A stretch of DNA of 39,199 nt from Natronohydrobacter sp. (GTDB lineage Bacteria; Pseudomonadota; Alphaproteobacteria; Rhodobacterales; Rhodobacteraceae). The position numbers and the translations under genes were made by a program. The number at the start of each line of letters is the position of its first letter. Position 1 is the stretch's first letter. Below are positions 25,898 through 33,792 of this stretch, one piece after another. The notes under the pieces were generated by a model. It made no database searches and was not told the DNA's origin. It was given only the letters and a program-made list of their open reading frames with translations. The stretch spans positions 1 through 39,199 of the forward strand of contig SKIM01000024.1 of NCBI GenBank assembly GCA_007116445.1, written 5' to 3'.

Positions 25898-25931
25898 AAG
25901 CCGCAGGCAGAACCTGCGGCTTTACCTTTTT
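25898..25931 (+). terminator. Rho-independent terminator after the DsbA-like gene
   Basis: A perfect 10-bp stem (AAGCCGCAGG at 25898-25907 and CCTGCGGCTT at 25913-25922) encloses a 5-nt loop and is followed by TACCTTTTT. It lies 28 bp after the stop codon. It may also act on the convergent thrS transcript, though the minus strand has no T run. Confidence 0.85.
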
Positions 25932-25982
25932 GTGCAGCATGTCGCCACCCGGCGTCGCCGGGAGACGCCGCCTGCGACCCCG

Positions 25983-27932
25983 TCACGCCCGCTGATCTGG
26001 AGGCGTTGCTTCACGGGCAAGCACCTGCAGCAGATCGTCGAGCGCTTCAGTCGATGTGCGGTTCTCGCCCAGACGCCGGACGGACACTGTGCGCTCAGCA
26101 ACTTCACGCGCTCCGATGGCCAGGATCACCGGCACCTTTCGCAGACTGTGATCGCGCACCTTATAGTTGATTTTCTCGTTGCGCAAATCCAGCTCTGCCC
26201 GAATTCCCGCGCCTTGCAGGGCCGCCACCACCTCGCGGCAATAGTCATCTGCATCCGAGATGATCGAGGCCACGACGATCTGACGCGGGGCCAGCCAGAA
26301 CGGCAACTTACCCGCATGTTCCTCGATCAGGATGCCGATGAAGCGCTCGAAACTTCCCAGCACAGCCCGATGCAGCATCACGGGACGATGTTTGGCACCA
26401 TCCGCACCGATATAGGTCGCGTCCAACCGCTCGGGCAGCACGAAATCAACCTGCAGCGTCCCGCATTGCCAGTCGCGCCCGATCGCATCGGTCAGCACGA
26501 ACTCAAGCTTTGGACCGTAAAACGCCCCTTCACCGGGGTTTTCCTCATACGCGTAACCCGCCGCCTCGGTAGCCGCGCGCAAGGCGTTCTCGGATTTGTC
26601 CCAGACCTCATCCGCGCCCGCGCGTGTCTCCGGTCGGTCGGAGAATTTCACGCGGAACTTCTCAAAGCCCAGATCGTGGTAGATGCTGGACAGAAACTCG
26701 ATGAAACGCTTCGTCTCGGCCTCAATCTGATCCTCGGTGCAAAAGATATGCGCGTCGTCCTGTGTGAAGCCGCGCACGCGCATGATCCCGTGCAGCGCGC
26801 CAGAGGGCTCATAGCGGTTGCACGATCCGAACTCGGCCATGCGCAGCGGCAGGTCACGGTAGCTTTTCAACCCCACGTTGAAAATCTGCACATGGCAGGG
26901 ACAATTCATCGGCTTGAGCGCATTGATCGCCTTTTCGCGGGCATGCTCCTCGTCGACTTCGACGATGAACATGTTTTCCTGATACTTCTCCCAATGTCCC
27001 GAGGCTTCCCAGAGCTTGCGGTCCACCACCTGCGGCGTGTTCACTTCGACATAGCCACCGCGCCGTTGCTGGCGGCGCATGTAATCCTGCAAGTTGGTAT
27101 AGATCGACCAGCCATTGGGATGCCAGAACACCTGCCCCGGTGCTTCCTCTTGCATGTGGAACAGGTCCATCTCACGCCCGAGCTTGCGATGGTCGCGCTT
27201 TGCCGCCTCCTCCAGCATCGTCAGATGCGCTTTCAGATCCTCGCGGTTGCGGAAGGCGACACCATAGATGCGCTGCAACATGGGCCGCGTGTTGTCGCCC
27301 AGCCAATAGGCGCCCGCAATCGACATTAGCTTGAACGCATCAGCTGGCACCTGCCCGGTGCTTTGCAGATGCGGACCACGGCAGAGATCCTGCCAGTCGC
27401 CATGCCAATACATCCGCAACGGCTCGCCTTCGGGGATGCGGTCGATCAGTTCCAGCTTGAAGGGCTCGCCCGCGTCCTTGTAATGCTGGATCGCGCGGTC
27501 GCGCTCCCAGACCTCTGTGCGCACCGGCTCGCGGGCATTGATGATCTGGCGCATGCGCTCCTCGATCTGCGCAAGATCCTCGGGCACAAAAGGCTCGGCG
27601 CGGTCGAAGTCGTAAAACCAGCCCTTGTCACGCACAGGGCCAATGGTGACCTTCACATCGGGCCAGATCTCCTGCACGGCGCGCGCCATGATATGCGCAA
27701 GATCATGGCGGATCAGCTCCAGCGCGGGCACATCATCCTTCATCGTATGGATGGCAATGGTGCCATCGGTCGTGATCGGCCATTGCAGATCCCAATGCGC
27801 ACCATTGACGCTCGCGGAAATCGCGCGTTTGGCGAGGGACGGCGCGATGCTCTCGGCGACTTGCGCAGGCGTCACGCCCGCCTCATAGTCGCGCACGGAG
27901 CCATCGGGAAATGTCAGGGAAATCTGGGCCAT
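25983..27932 (-). CDS. thrS: Threonyl-tRNA synthetase
   Basis: This is a class II synthetase that charges tRNA-Thr, 649 aa. A TGS domain (1-60) is followed by the editing/SAD domain with HDLAH at 76-80, the catalytic core with zinc-binding Cys in MNCPCH, and a C-terminal anticodon-binding domain (PRQIVVASI onward). The start ATG at 27932 (MAQISLTFPDG) has AGGA 8 nt upstream; a longer frame to 28100 would run into the divergent MFS gene. A promoter fitting TTGACT-17-GATTAA lies 60-90 bp upstream. No long leader suited to operator-type autoregulation is present. Confidence 0.96.
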   Translation of the reverse strand: MAQISLTFPDGSVRDYEAGVTPAQVAESIAPSLAKRAISASVNGAHWDLQWPITTDGTIAIHTMKDDVPALELIRHDLAHIMARAVQEIWPDVKVTIGPVRDKGWFYDFDRAEPFVPEDLAQIEERMRQIINAREPVRTEVWERDRAIQHYKDAGEPFKLELIDRIPEGEPLRMYWHGDWQDLCRGPHLQSTGQVPADAFKLMSIAGAYWLGDNTRPMLQRIYGVAFRNREDLKAHLTMLEEAAKRDHRKLGREMDLFHMQEEAPGQVFWHPNGWSIYTNLQDYMRRQQRRGGYVEVNTPQVVDRKLWEASGHWEKYQENMFIVEVDEEHAREKAINALKPMNCPCHVQIFNVGLKSYRDLPLRMAEFGSCNRYEPSGALHGIMRVRGFTQDDAHIFCTEDQIEAETKRFIEFLSSIYHDLGFEKFRVKFSDRPETRAGADEVWDKSENALRAATEAAGYAYEENPGEGAFYGPKLEFVLTDAIGRDWQCGTLQVDFVLPERLDATYIGADGAKHRPVMLHRAVLGSFERFIGILIEEHAGKLPFWLAPRQIVVASIISDADDYCREVVAALQGAGIRAELDLRNEKINYKVRDHSLRKVPVILAIGAREVAERTVSVRRLGENRTSTEALDDLLQVLAREATPPDQRA

Positions 27933-27993
27933 CGGCCGGTCCTCGTCGTTTTGGCGCCCACGGAACGCCCGGTTGCGGGTTATGTCGGCGCTG

Positions 27994-28022
27994 TTAATCG
28001 CGGGCTGGGGAACCAAAGTCAA
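27994..28022 (-). promoter_or_regulatory. Predicted sigma-70-type promoter for thrS
   Basis: On the minus strand TTGACT (28017-28022) is separated by exactly 17 nt from GATTAA (27994-27999). Transcription would begin near 27987, giving a leader of about 55 nt before the thrS ATG. The -35 box overlaps the region just upstream of the divergent MFS gene. Confidence 0.55.
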
Positions 28023-28069
28023 GGCGGTTACGTTAACTCGGTCGCGCGCAGATGTCGAAGGAGCCACAT

Positions 28070-29389
28070 GTGTCCACGCCCCACCGAACCGCCGTTGCAC
28101 AGGCCTTTGCCGCGCTCAGCTCGGACGATGATGGCCGGTCCTGCCGCGATATTTCCGAGACTGCGTGCAACGCGCAGCCGCAGAATTTCCTGCGCCATGC
28201 CGGCGCGCTTGGGCTGAGCAAATCGGCGGACGGTCTGGTGGATCCCAAACTGGTGCTGTCCTGGCTGATGACACATCTGGGCGCGCCTGCTGCCCTGATC
28301 GGGCTGCTGGTCCCGATCCGTGAGGCGGGCGCATTGCTACCGCAGCTTTTCACCGCCGCCCGTATCCGCGCGCTTGCGCAGCGCAAATGGGCATGGGGCG
28401 TTGCAGCCTTCGGGCAGGGTTTGGGTGCTGCGATCATCCTTGCGGCAGCGCTGGCGCTTGAAGGGGCGCTCGCGGGCAGTGTGATCCTTGCGGGGCTGGC
28501 GGTTCTGGCGGTGTCACGCTCAGTCGCGTCAGTGGCCTACAAGGACGTGCTCGGCAAGACCATCGACAAAGGCCAGCGCGGGACTGTGACCGGGCTCGCG
28601 GGCAGCTGGTCGGCCGTTGTCGTCATCGCCTTCGCATTGACGCTGATTTTCTTCTCCGAGGCCCGCGCCCTGATCGTGGCCGGCGCCCTGGCCCTCGCGG
28701 CCCTGGCCTGGTTGGTTGCAGGGGGGGTGTTCATCGGGCTGGCCGAAGACAAAGGCGCGACCGAGGGCGGGGCAAATGGGGTCACCGATGCGATCGCCAA
28801 TCTGCATTACCTGCGCGAAGACTCGCAACTGGCGCGCTTCATCCTCGCACGCGGGCTGCTGACGGCGACAGCGCTCGCGCCGCCCTATCTGGTGATGCTC
28901 GCCTCTGGCGGTCCCGGTGCCGCGCTGGAAAGTCTGGGCGCGCTGGTGCTGGCCTCGGCGCTCGCAGCACTCTTGTCCAGCTATATCTGGGGCCGGCTTG
29001 CAGATCGCTCCTCGCGCCGGGTCTTGATCCTGACAGGGCTGAGCGGTGCAGCCGCACTGGTGATGACGCTGGTTTTCGCAGCGCTCGGCTGGTCGAACTC
29101 GCCTATCGCGATGCCGCTTGCCTTGTTTCTGCTGATGGTCGCGCATCAGGGCGTGCGGCTGGGCCGGTCAACATATCTGGTGGATATGGTTGGCCCCGAC
29201 CTGCGCGCGGTCTATACCGCGATTGCGAATACAGTAATTGGCGTCATCCTGCTCGCGAGCGGCATCTTCGGCGCGCTCGCGGCGCTGGCGGGGGCCGCAA
29301 CAGCGATTGGACTTTTTGCGGTGATGGCAGCGGCAGGGGCCTATGTGGCCTATGGATTGAAGGAATTGGGCGATGGCTCAGACGATTGA
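28070..29389 (+). CDS. MFS family permease
   Basis: This is a major facilitator-type transporter, 439 aa, with 12 or so hydrophobic segments. An unusual N-terminal cytoplasmic extension of about 45 residues, including RDISETACNAQPQNFLRHAG, precedes the first helix. The start is GTG at 28070 because AAGGAG lies 7 nt upstream; an ATG at 28052 would place this site inside the coding region. The central loop carries the acidic and amphipathic YLREDSQLARF segment. Substrate unknown. The last 17 bp overlap the next gene, pointing to coupled translation. Confidence 0.85.
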   Translation: MSTPHRTAVAQAFAALSSDDDGRSCRDISETACNAQPQNFLRHAGALGLSKSADGLVDPKLVLSWLMTHLGAPAALIGLLVPIREAGALLPQLFTAARIRALAQRKWAWGVAAFGQGLGAAIILAAALALEGALAGSVILAGLAVLAVSRSVASVAYKDVLGKTIDKGQRGTVTGLAGSWSAVVVIAFALTLIFFSEARALIVAGALALAALAWLVAGGVFIGLAEDKGATEGGANGVTDAIANLHYLREDSQLARFILARGLLTATALAPPYLVMLASGGPGAALESLGALVLASALAALLSSYIWGRLADRSSRRVLILTGLSGAAALVMTLVFAALGWSNSPIAMPLALFLLMVAHQGVRLGRSTYLVDMVGPDLRAVYTAIANTVIGVILLASGIFGALAALAGAATAIGLFAVMAAAGAYVAYGLKELGDGSDD

Positions 29390-30119
29390 CACAGCAACCG
29401 GGCGGAAGCTCGCCTATCACAAGACCGCGGGCACAGGGCCGGGCATCGTTTTTCTGGGCGGTTTCATGTCGGACATGTCCGGCACCAAAGCGGTCTGGCT
29501 CGAAGACTGGGCCCGAACTGAGGGCCGCGCCTTCTTGCGCTTTGACTATTCTGGACATGGCGCAAGTTCGGGACGTTTCGAGGACGGATGCATCGGCGAC
29601 TGGGCTGAAGACGCCTTCGAGGCGGTCACGCGCCTGACTGACGGGCCGCAGATCCTTGTCGGTTCGTCCATGGGCGGCTGGATCGCACTTTTGCTGGCCC
29701 GGCGGTTACCGGAGCGCCTGGCCGGGCTCGTCGGGATCGCCGCTGCCCCGGATTTCACCGAGGACAGTATGTGGCCCGGACTGTCAGAGGCACAGCGCGC
29801 CGAGATCCTTGGCGCGGGGCGCACCGAACTGCCCAATTCTTATGACGACCGCCCCTACACGCTGACCCGCCGGCTTTTCGAGGACGGGCGGGAACAGCTC
29901 GTGTTGCGCAGTCGATTGTCACTGCCCTTCCCTGTCCGCTTGCTCCAAGGCACGGCCGACGAAGCCGTGGCGACCTCCGTGCCGCTGCGTTTGCTGGAGC
30001 ATGCCGACTGCCCCGACCTCCAGCTGACGCTTGTGAAGGGCGCGGACCACCGGTTTTCAACACCCCAGTGCCTGGCGCTGATCGCTGCGGCGATCAGGGG
30101 ACTTCCTGACCTCGAGTAA
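29373..30119 (+). CDS. Alpha/beta hydrolase
   Basis: This is a 248-aa serine hydrolase, probably cytoplasmic. The nucleophile is S99 in GSSMGG, the acid is likely Asp in GTADEAV, and the histidine is in GADHRFS. An oxyanion-hole segment LGGFMSDMSG lies near residues 28-37. It resembles the ABHD10/palmitoyl-thioesterase-like bacterial group, but no substrate can be named. It starts inside the MFS gene (17-bp overlap) and converges on hisN with a 24-bp gap. Confidence 0.87.
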   Translation: MAQTIDTATGRKLAYHKTAGTGPGIVFLGGFMSDMSGTKAVWLEDWARTEGRAFLRFDYSGHGASSGRFEDGCIGDWAEDAFEAVTRLTDGPQILVGSSMGGWIALLLARRLPERLAGLVGIAAAPDFTEDSMWPGLSEAQRAEILGAGRTELPNSYDDRPYTLTRRLFEDGREQLVLRSRLSLPFPVRLLQGTADEAVATSVPLRLLEHADCPDLQLTLVKGADHRFSTPQCLALIAAAIRGLPDLE

Positions 30120-30143
30120 GGCCAGGCCGGGGCAGAGACGACT

Positions 30144-30971
30144 TCAGATCGCAGAGGCAAGCCGTGCAAGCGCCTGCGCGTGAAGCACCGGATTGGCGGA
30201 GGCGAGCACCTGTCCGTTTTCTCCCGGCTTGCGGCCCTGCCAATCGGTCACAAGCCCACCTGCGGCCTCGATCACGGCAATCGGTGCGGCAATGTCATAG
30301 GCGTTCAACCCGGCCTCGACGACCAGATCGATATGCCCGGCGGCAAGCAGCCCATAGGCGTAACAGTCCATCCCGTAGCGCGTCAGCCGCACCTCGTCGG
30401 AAACACGCTGGAAGGCCGCGCGCTCGTCGGCTGTCCCGATTTCGGGAAAGGTCGAGGACAGCGTCGCATCGGACAATGCCTGCGTCTCGCGAGTCCTGAG
30501 CGCAACTGTGCCTTGCGGCCCCGTCAACTTGGCCTGGCCGAGCCCCCCGACAAACCGCTCGCCGATATAGGGCTGATCGATCACACCCAGGAACGGACCC
30601 TGTGCATCTGCCAAAGCGATCAACACCCCCCAGCACGGAGTGCCCGACAGGAAGCTGCGCGTGCCATCAATCGGATCAATCACCCATTTCAGCCCGGACT
30701 CGCCCATCACAGCAGCGAATTCCTCACCCAATATCCCGTCCTGCGGTCGAAAACGCGCAAGATGAGCGCGCAGGGCCATTTCCGCAGCGCGGTCGGCTTG
30801 GGTGACTGGATCGAAGCCATCGGCCAGTTTGTTGTCAGCCCGCAACTGAGGCTGCCGAAACCATTTAAGCGTCTCGGAGCGCGCCAGATCAGCAAGCTCC
30901 GAGATCAGGGCGAGCAGGCTCTCTCGCTGCTCTTTACCAATATCATCGCGTGTCAATCTTCCGCCTTCCAT
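30144..30971 (-). CDS. hisN: Histidinol-phosphatase, inositol-monophosphatase family
   Basis: This is a Mg-dependent phosphatase of the IMPase fold, 275 aa, fitting the HisN type that carries out the histidinol-phosphate step of histidine synthesis in many alphaproteobacteria. Metal-binding residues are visible: GEE at 82-84, WVIDPIDGT at 96-104, and the C-terminal LNAYDIAAPIAVIEAAGG block. The inositol-1-monophosphatase (SuhB) alternative is less likely because of the AYDIAAP segment and the missing LW-D-AAG form, but a family assignment by sequence alone keeps some doubt. It starts at the ATG at 30971. Confidence 0.85.
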   Translation of the reverse strand: MEGGRLTRDDIGKEQRESLLALISELADLARSETLKWFRQPQLRADNKLADGFDPVTQADRAAEMALRAHLARFRPQDGILGEEFAAVMGESGLKWVIDPIDGTRSFLSGTPCWGVLIALADAQGPFLGVIDQPYIGERFVGGLGQAKLTGPQGTVALRTRETQALSDATLSSTFPEIGTADERAAFQRVSDEVRLTRYGMDCYAYGLLAAGHIDLVVEAGLNAYDIAAPIAVIEAAGGLVTDWQGRKPGENGQVLASANPVLHAQALARLASAI

Positions 30972-31044
30972 TTGCCTGCCAGATGCGCATTTGCATTTCG
31001 CATGCTAACGAGGCGGCTTCAAGATTGCAGAAACTGTTGTCGTG

Positions 31045-31407
31045 TCACGCCGCCTGAACCAGCGCACGCGCCAATTCAAACAGTCGTTTGCGCTGTGTCT
31101 CCGGGATCGCGTAATAGGTCTTCAGCAATTCCAGCGTTTCCTTGCTGGACAGCAGATCGTCGCCTGTTTCCACAGCCGCGCCCTCCTCGTCCTCAAAGCC
31201 TTCGAAGAAATACCCGGGCTGCACTTCCAGCGTCTGCGCGATATCCCATAAGCGCGACGCCGAAACGCGGTTCATCCCTGTCTCATACTTCTGAATTTGT
31301 TGGAACTTGATGCCGACAGCATCAGCCAGTTGTTGCTGCGTCAATCCCATCAGCCATCTGCGATGCCGAATTTTCTGGCCCACATGATCATCTACTTTAT
31401 GCCCCAC
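31045..31407 (-). CDS. XRE-family helix-turn-helix regulator
   Basis: This is a 120-aa DNA-binding protein. The helix-turn-helix lies at about 15-58, with LTQQQLADAVGI and the recognition segment FQQIQKYETGMNRV. The C-terminal half is helical and acidic (KETLELLKTYYAI), a likely dimerisation region as in SinR-like proteins. The start is GTG at 31407; no clear ribosome site is seen, so it may be weakly translated or nearly leaderless. It is common in Rhodobacterales but its target is unknown. It lies 73 bp upstream of hisN in the same direction. Confidence 0.87.
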   Translation of the reverse strand: MGHKVDDHVGQKIRHRRWLMGLTQQQLADAVGIKFQQIQKYETGMNRVSASRLWDIAQTLEVQPGYFFEGFEDEEGAAVETGDDLLSSKETLELLKTYYAIPETQRKRLFELARALVQAA

Positions 31408-31704
31408 ACCATCACCCTATGACTTCACCCCGGTTACAACCAAAAGATCCGACTGCCTTGATATCATCTGCTTCGGATGACGACGATCGGAACACATCGG
31501 TTGATTGAGAGGATAGCATGCGACTTGTGTTACGCACTGAATTTGACTGCGGGAACCGACGCAAAAGCAAATCTTTGCAATTCGCAGCGCATTTTGCAAA
31601 CAACCCTTGGGTGAAAGTCGCACGTCGCAATTGCACCCCAACGTGAAGTCTTGAGTTAACCATGATATTCAAGCATTGTTAATACAAACCACGTAGGAAA
31701 ACAC
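31408..31704. other. 297-bp divergent intergenic region without a gene
   Basis: No coding potential is convincing here. It should carry the promoters of the XRE regulator and of the quinone oxidoreductase. A short inverted repeat, TCATC-N7-GATGA, lies around 31466-31482 near the XRE start. TTAACCAT (31656-31663), a CtrA-like half-site, lies 42 bp upstream of the oxidoreductase start. Neither is proven. Confidence 0.4.
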
Positions 31705-32670
31705 ATGCGCGCATATGTGCTCGAGGCTTTTGATTCCCCGCCAGCCTTCCGTGAAATCGCAACGCCCGCGTTCGGGCCCGACGAGGTGCTGATCGATGTT
31801 GCAGCCTGCGGGCTGAACTTTGCCGATCTGCTGATGCAGCGTGGGAAATATCAGGAACGACCTGCTCTGCCCATGACAATGGGGATGGAACTCGCAGGAA
31901 CCATCGCGGCGATCGGAGATCAGGTGACAGGTCTGCGCCCCGGCATGCGCGTCGCAGCATTTACGGGTCATGGCGGATTGGCGCAACAAGCCGCCTGCGC
32001 GGCGCAGCGTTGTGTTGCCCTGCCTGATGCCATGACCTTCACTGAGGCCGCAGGATTTCAGGTCGCCTACGGCACCTCCCATCTCGCTCTGGATCATCGC
32101 GCGCATCTCGCGGCGGGTGAAACCTTGCTTGTGCTTGGCGCGGCGGGCGGAGTCGGCTTGACCGCAGTCGAGATCGGCAAAGCAATGGGGGCACGCGTGA
32201 TCGCAGTGGCGCGCGGGGCCGAGAAATGTGCAATCGCACGAACGAAAGGGGCTGACATCTGTCTGGACAGCGAGGATTTGGACCTGCGCACAGAACTTAA
32301 GGCGCTCGGCGGAGTGGACGTCGTTTATGACGCGATCGGCGAACCGCTATCGACCCCTGCCCTACGCAGCTTGCGCCCCGAGGGCAGGTTTCTGGCCATC
32401 GGGTTCGCGGGCGGCGAAGTGCCGCAATTTCCGGCAAATATCCTGCTGGTCAAGAACCTGACTGTGATCGGATTATACTGGGGGGGGTACACGACCTTCG
32501 CGCCCGACCGACTGACAGGTTCGCTCGCGACGCTGTCCAACTGGTATCTTGAAGGCAAGATCGTGCCCCATCAAAGCCATATCCTGCCCTTTGAGCGCGT
32601 CGCAGAAGGGCTGGAGCTGCTGCGCAGTCGAAAATCAACTGGAAAAGTGGTGATTGACCTGCAGGCGTGA
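31705..32670 (+). CDS. NADPH:quinone oxidoreductase-like, zinc-independent MDR family
   Basis: This is a medium-chain dehydrogenase/reductase, 321 aa, that would use NADPH to reduce quinones or enones. The GroES-like N-terminal domain has ACGLNFADLLMQRGKYQ, and the Rossmann domain carries GAAGGVGLTAVEIGKAMGA. Zinc-ligand cysteines of the alcohol dehydrogenases are absent, which supports the quinone oxidoreductase branch. The ATG at 31705 has AGGA 7 nt upstream. It is divergent from the XRE regulator, which may control it; that link is only positional. Confidence 0.9.
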   Translation: MRAYVLEAFDSPPAFREIATPAFGPDEVLIDVAACGLNFADLLMQRGKYQERPALPMTMGMELAGTIAAIGDQVTGLRPGMRVAAFTGHGGLAQQAACAAQRCVALPDAMTFTEAAGFQVAYGTSHLALDHRAHLAAGETLLVLGAAGGVGLTAVEIGKAMGARVIAVARGAEKCAIARTKGADICLDSEDLDLRTELKALGGVDVVYDAIGEPLSTPALRSLRPEGRFLAIGFAGGEVPQFPANILLVKNLTVIGLYWGGYTTFAPDRLTGSLATLSNWYLEGKIVPHQSHILPFERVAEGLELLRSRKSTGKVVIDLQA

Positions 32671-32732
32671 CCAAGGCAAAGGCAATCGCGACTTTCGCAG
32701 ATCAAATCCTGTCTATTTCACTACGGAAATCC

Positions 32733-32761
32733 TTGAAACCCACAGCTGTCTGCACGATATT
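32733..32761 (+). promoter_or_regulatory. Predicted sigma-70-type promoter for the BI-1 gene
   Basis: TTGAAA (32733-32738) and GATATT (32756-32761) are spaced by 17 nt. Transcription would begin near 32768, giving a 45-nt leader with GGAGG before the ATG at 32813. The boxes match the housekeeping consensus at four positions each. Confidence 0.55.
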
Positions 32762-32812
32762 GCATCGTAAGACAGCGTGAGTGTTCACGGGTCAAACAAT
32801 ATGGAGGATCAC

Positions 32813-33598
32813 ATGGCTCAATTTGACACCATGCGGGCGCGGACGACCACCGCGACACGGGCGGCAGAAATCGATGTCGGCCTGCGCGCGCATATGAACA
32901 AGGTATACGGCACCATGTCAGTTGGCATGGTGATCACAGCGGCAGCCGCCTGGGCGATCGCCGGTCTGACGACGACCAACGACCCGGCAATGGCCGTCGC
33001 GCAACTCGGCAATGGCACAATGCTAAACAGCATGGGCGCTGCAATCTATCTGTCGCCACTGCGCTGGGTCATCATGTTCGCACCGCTGGCATTCGTGCTG
33101 TTTGGCTGGGGCGCGCTGATGCGCCGTGCGTCGGCAGCCGGTGTTCAGCTTGGCTTTTTTGTCTTCGCCACTGCAATCGGCCTGTCGCTCAGCTCGATCT
33201 TTCTGGTCTTCACCAGTTTCTCGATCGTGCAGACCTTCTTCGTGACTGCAATCGCGTTTGCGGGTCTTAGCCTGTATGGCTATACCACGAAGAAAGATCT
33301 GTCCGGCATGGGCACTTTCCTGATCATGGGTGTGATCGGTCTGATCGTGGCGATGATCGTGAACCTGTTCCTGCAGAGCCCGGCAATGATGTTTGCAATC
33401 TCGGCCATCGGGATCCTGATCTTCGCTGGTCTGACCGCGTTTCACACTCAGGCCATCAAATCCGAATATGTGGCGCATGCAGCAAGTGGCGATCAGGAAT
33501 GGCTCGACAAGGCGGCTGTTGATGGCGCTCTATCGCTCTACATCAGTTTCTTGAACATGTTCCAGTTCCTGCTGATGTTCCTCGGGCAGCAAGAGTAA
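32813..33598 (+). CDS. Bax inhibitor-1 (TMBIM/YccA) family membrane protein
   Basis: This is a 261-aa seven-helix inner-membrane protein. The start ATG at 32813 has GGAGG 5-6 nt upstream. Family marks are YGYTTKKDLSGMGTFL (156-170) and GLTAFHTQAIK (206-216), where family members usually read YDTQ. The last helix reads LYISFLNMF, where LYLDFINLF is usual. Residues H211 and S245 therefore replace the two aspartates that form the pH-sensing pair in Bacillus YetJ. Other family members act as pH-dependent calcium leak channels, so this copy may be uncoupled from pH. It is followed by a strong terminator. Confidence 0.9.
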   Translation: MAQFDTMRARTTTATRAAEIDVGLRAHMNKVYGTMSVGMVITAAAAWAIAGLTTTNDPAMAVAQLGNGTMLNSMGAAIYLSPLRWVIMFAPLAFVLFGWGALMRRASAAGVQLGFFVFATAIGLSLSSIFLVFTSFSIVQTFFVTAIAFAGLSLYGYTTKKDLSGMGTFLIMGVIGLIVAMIVNLFLQSPAMMFAISAIGILIFAGLTAFHTQAIKSEYVAHAASGDQEWLDKAAVDGALSLYISFLNMFQFLLMFLGQQE

Positions 33599-33620
33599 AC
33601 CACCGACGTTGCCGTTTCGG

Positions 33621-33648
33621 AAAGGCGCGCAGATTGCGCGCCTTTTTT
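33621..33648 (+). terminator. Rho-independent terminator after the BI-1 gene
   Basis: A perfect 10-bp stem, AAAGGCGCGC (33621-33630) and GCGCGCCTTT (33636-33645), has a 5-nt loop. It is followed directly by further T residues, 22 bp after the stop codon. Confidence 0.88.
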
Positions 33649-33792
33649 ATTGCGACCGCATCAACAAGAAGATGTGGCCTTGTCACGCGGAAGAGGCTGC
33701 AAGATCCTTGACGCGCGCCAAGCTGATCTTGCCCCCGCGACCAAGCTCGCCTACACCTCTGGAAAACTCGCACCTGAATAAAGGCATAGACC

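Noticed and set aside
33707..33750. Promoter for proS from TTGACG at 33708
   Set aside because: No acceptable -10 box occurs 16-18 nt downstream, so I did not list it.
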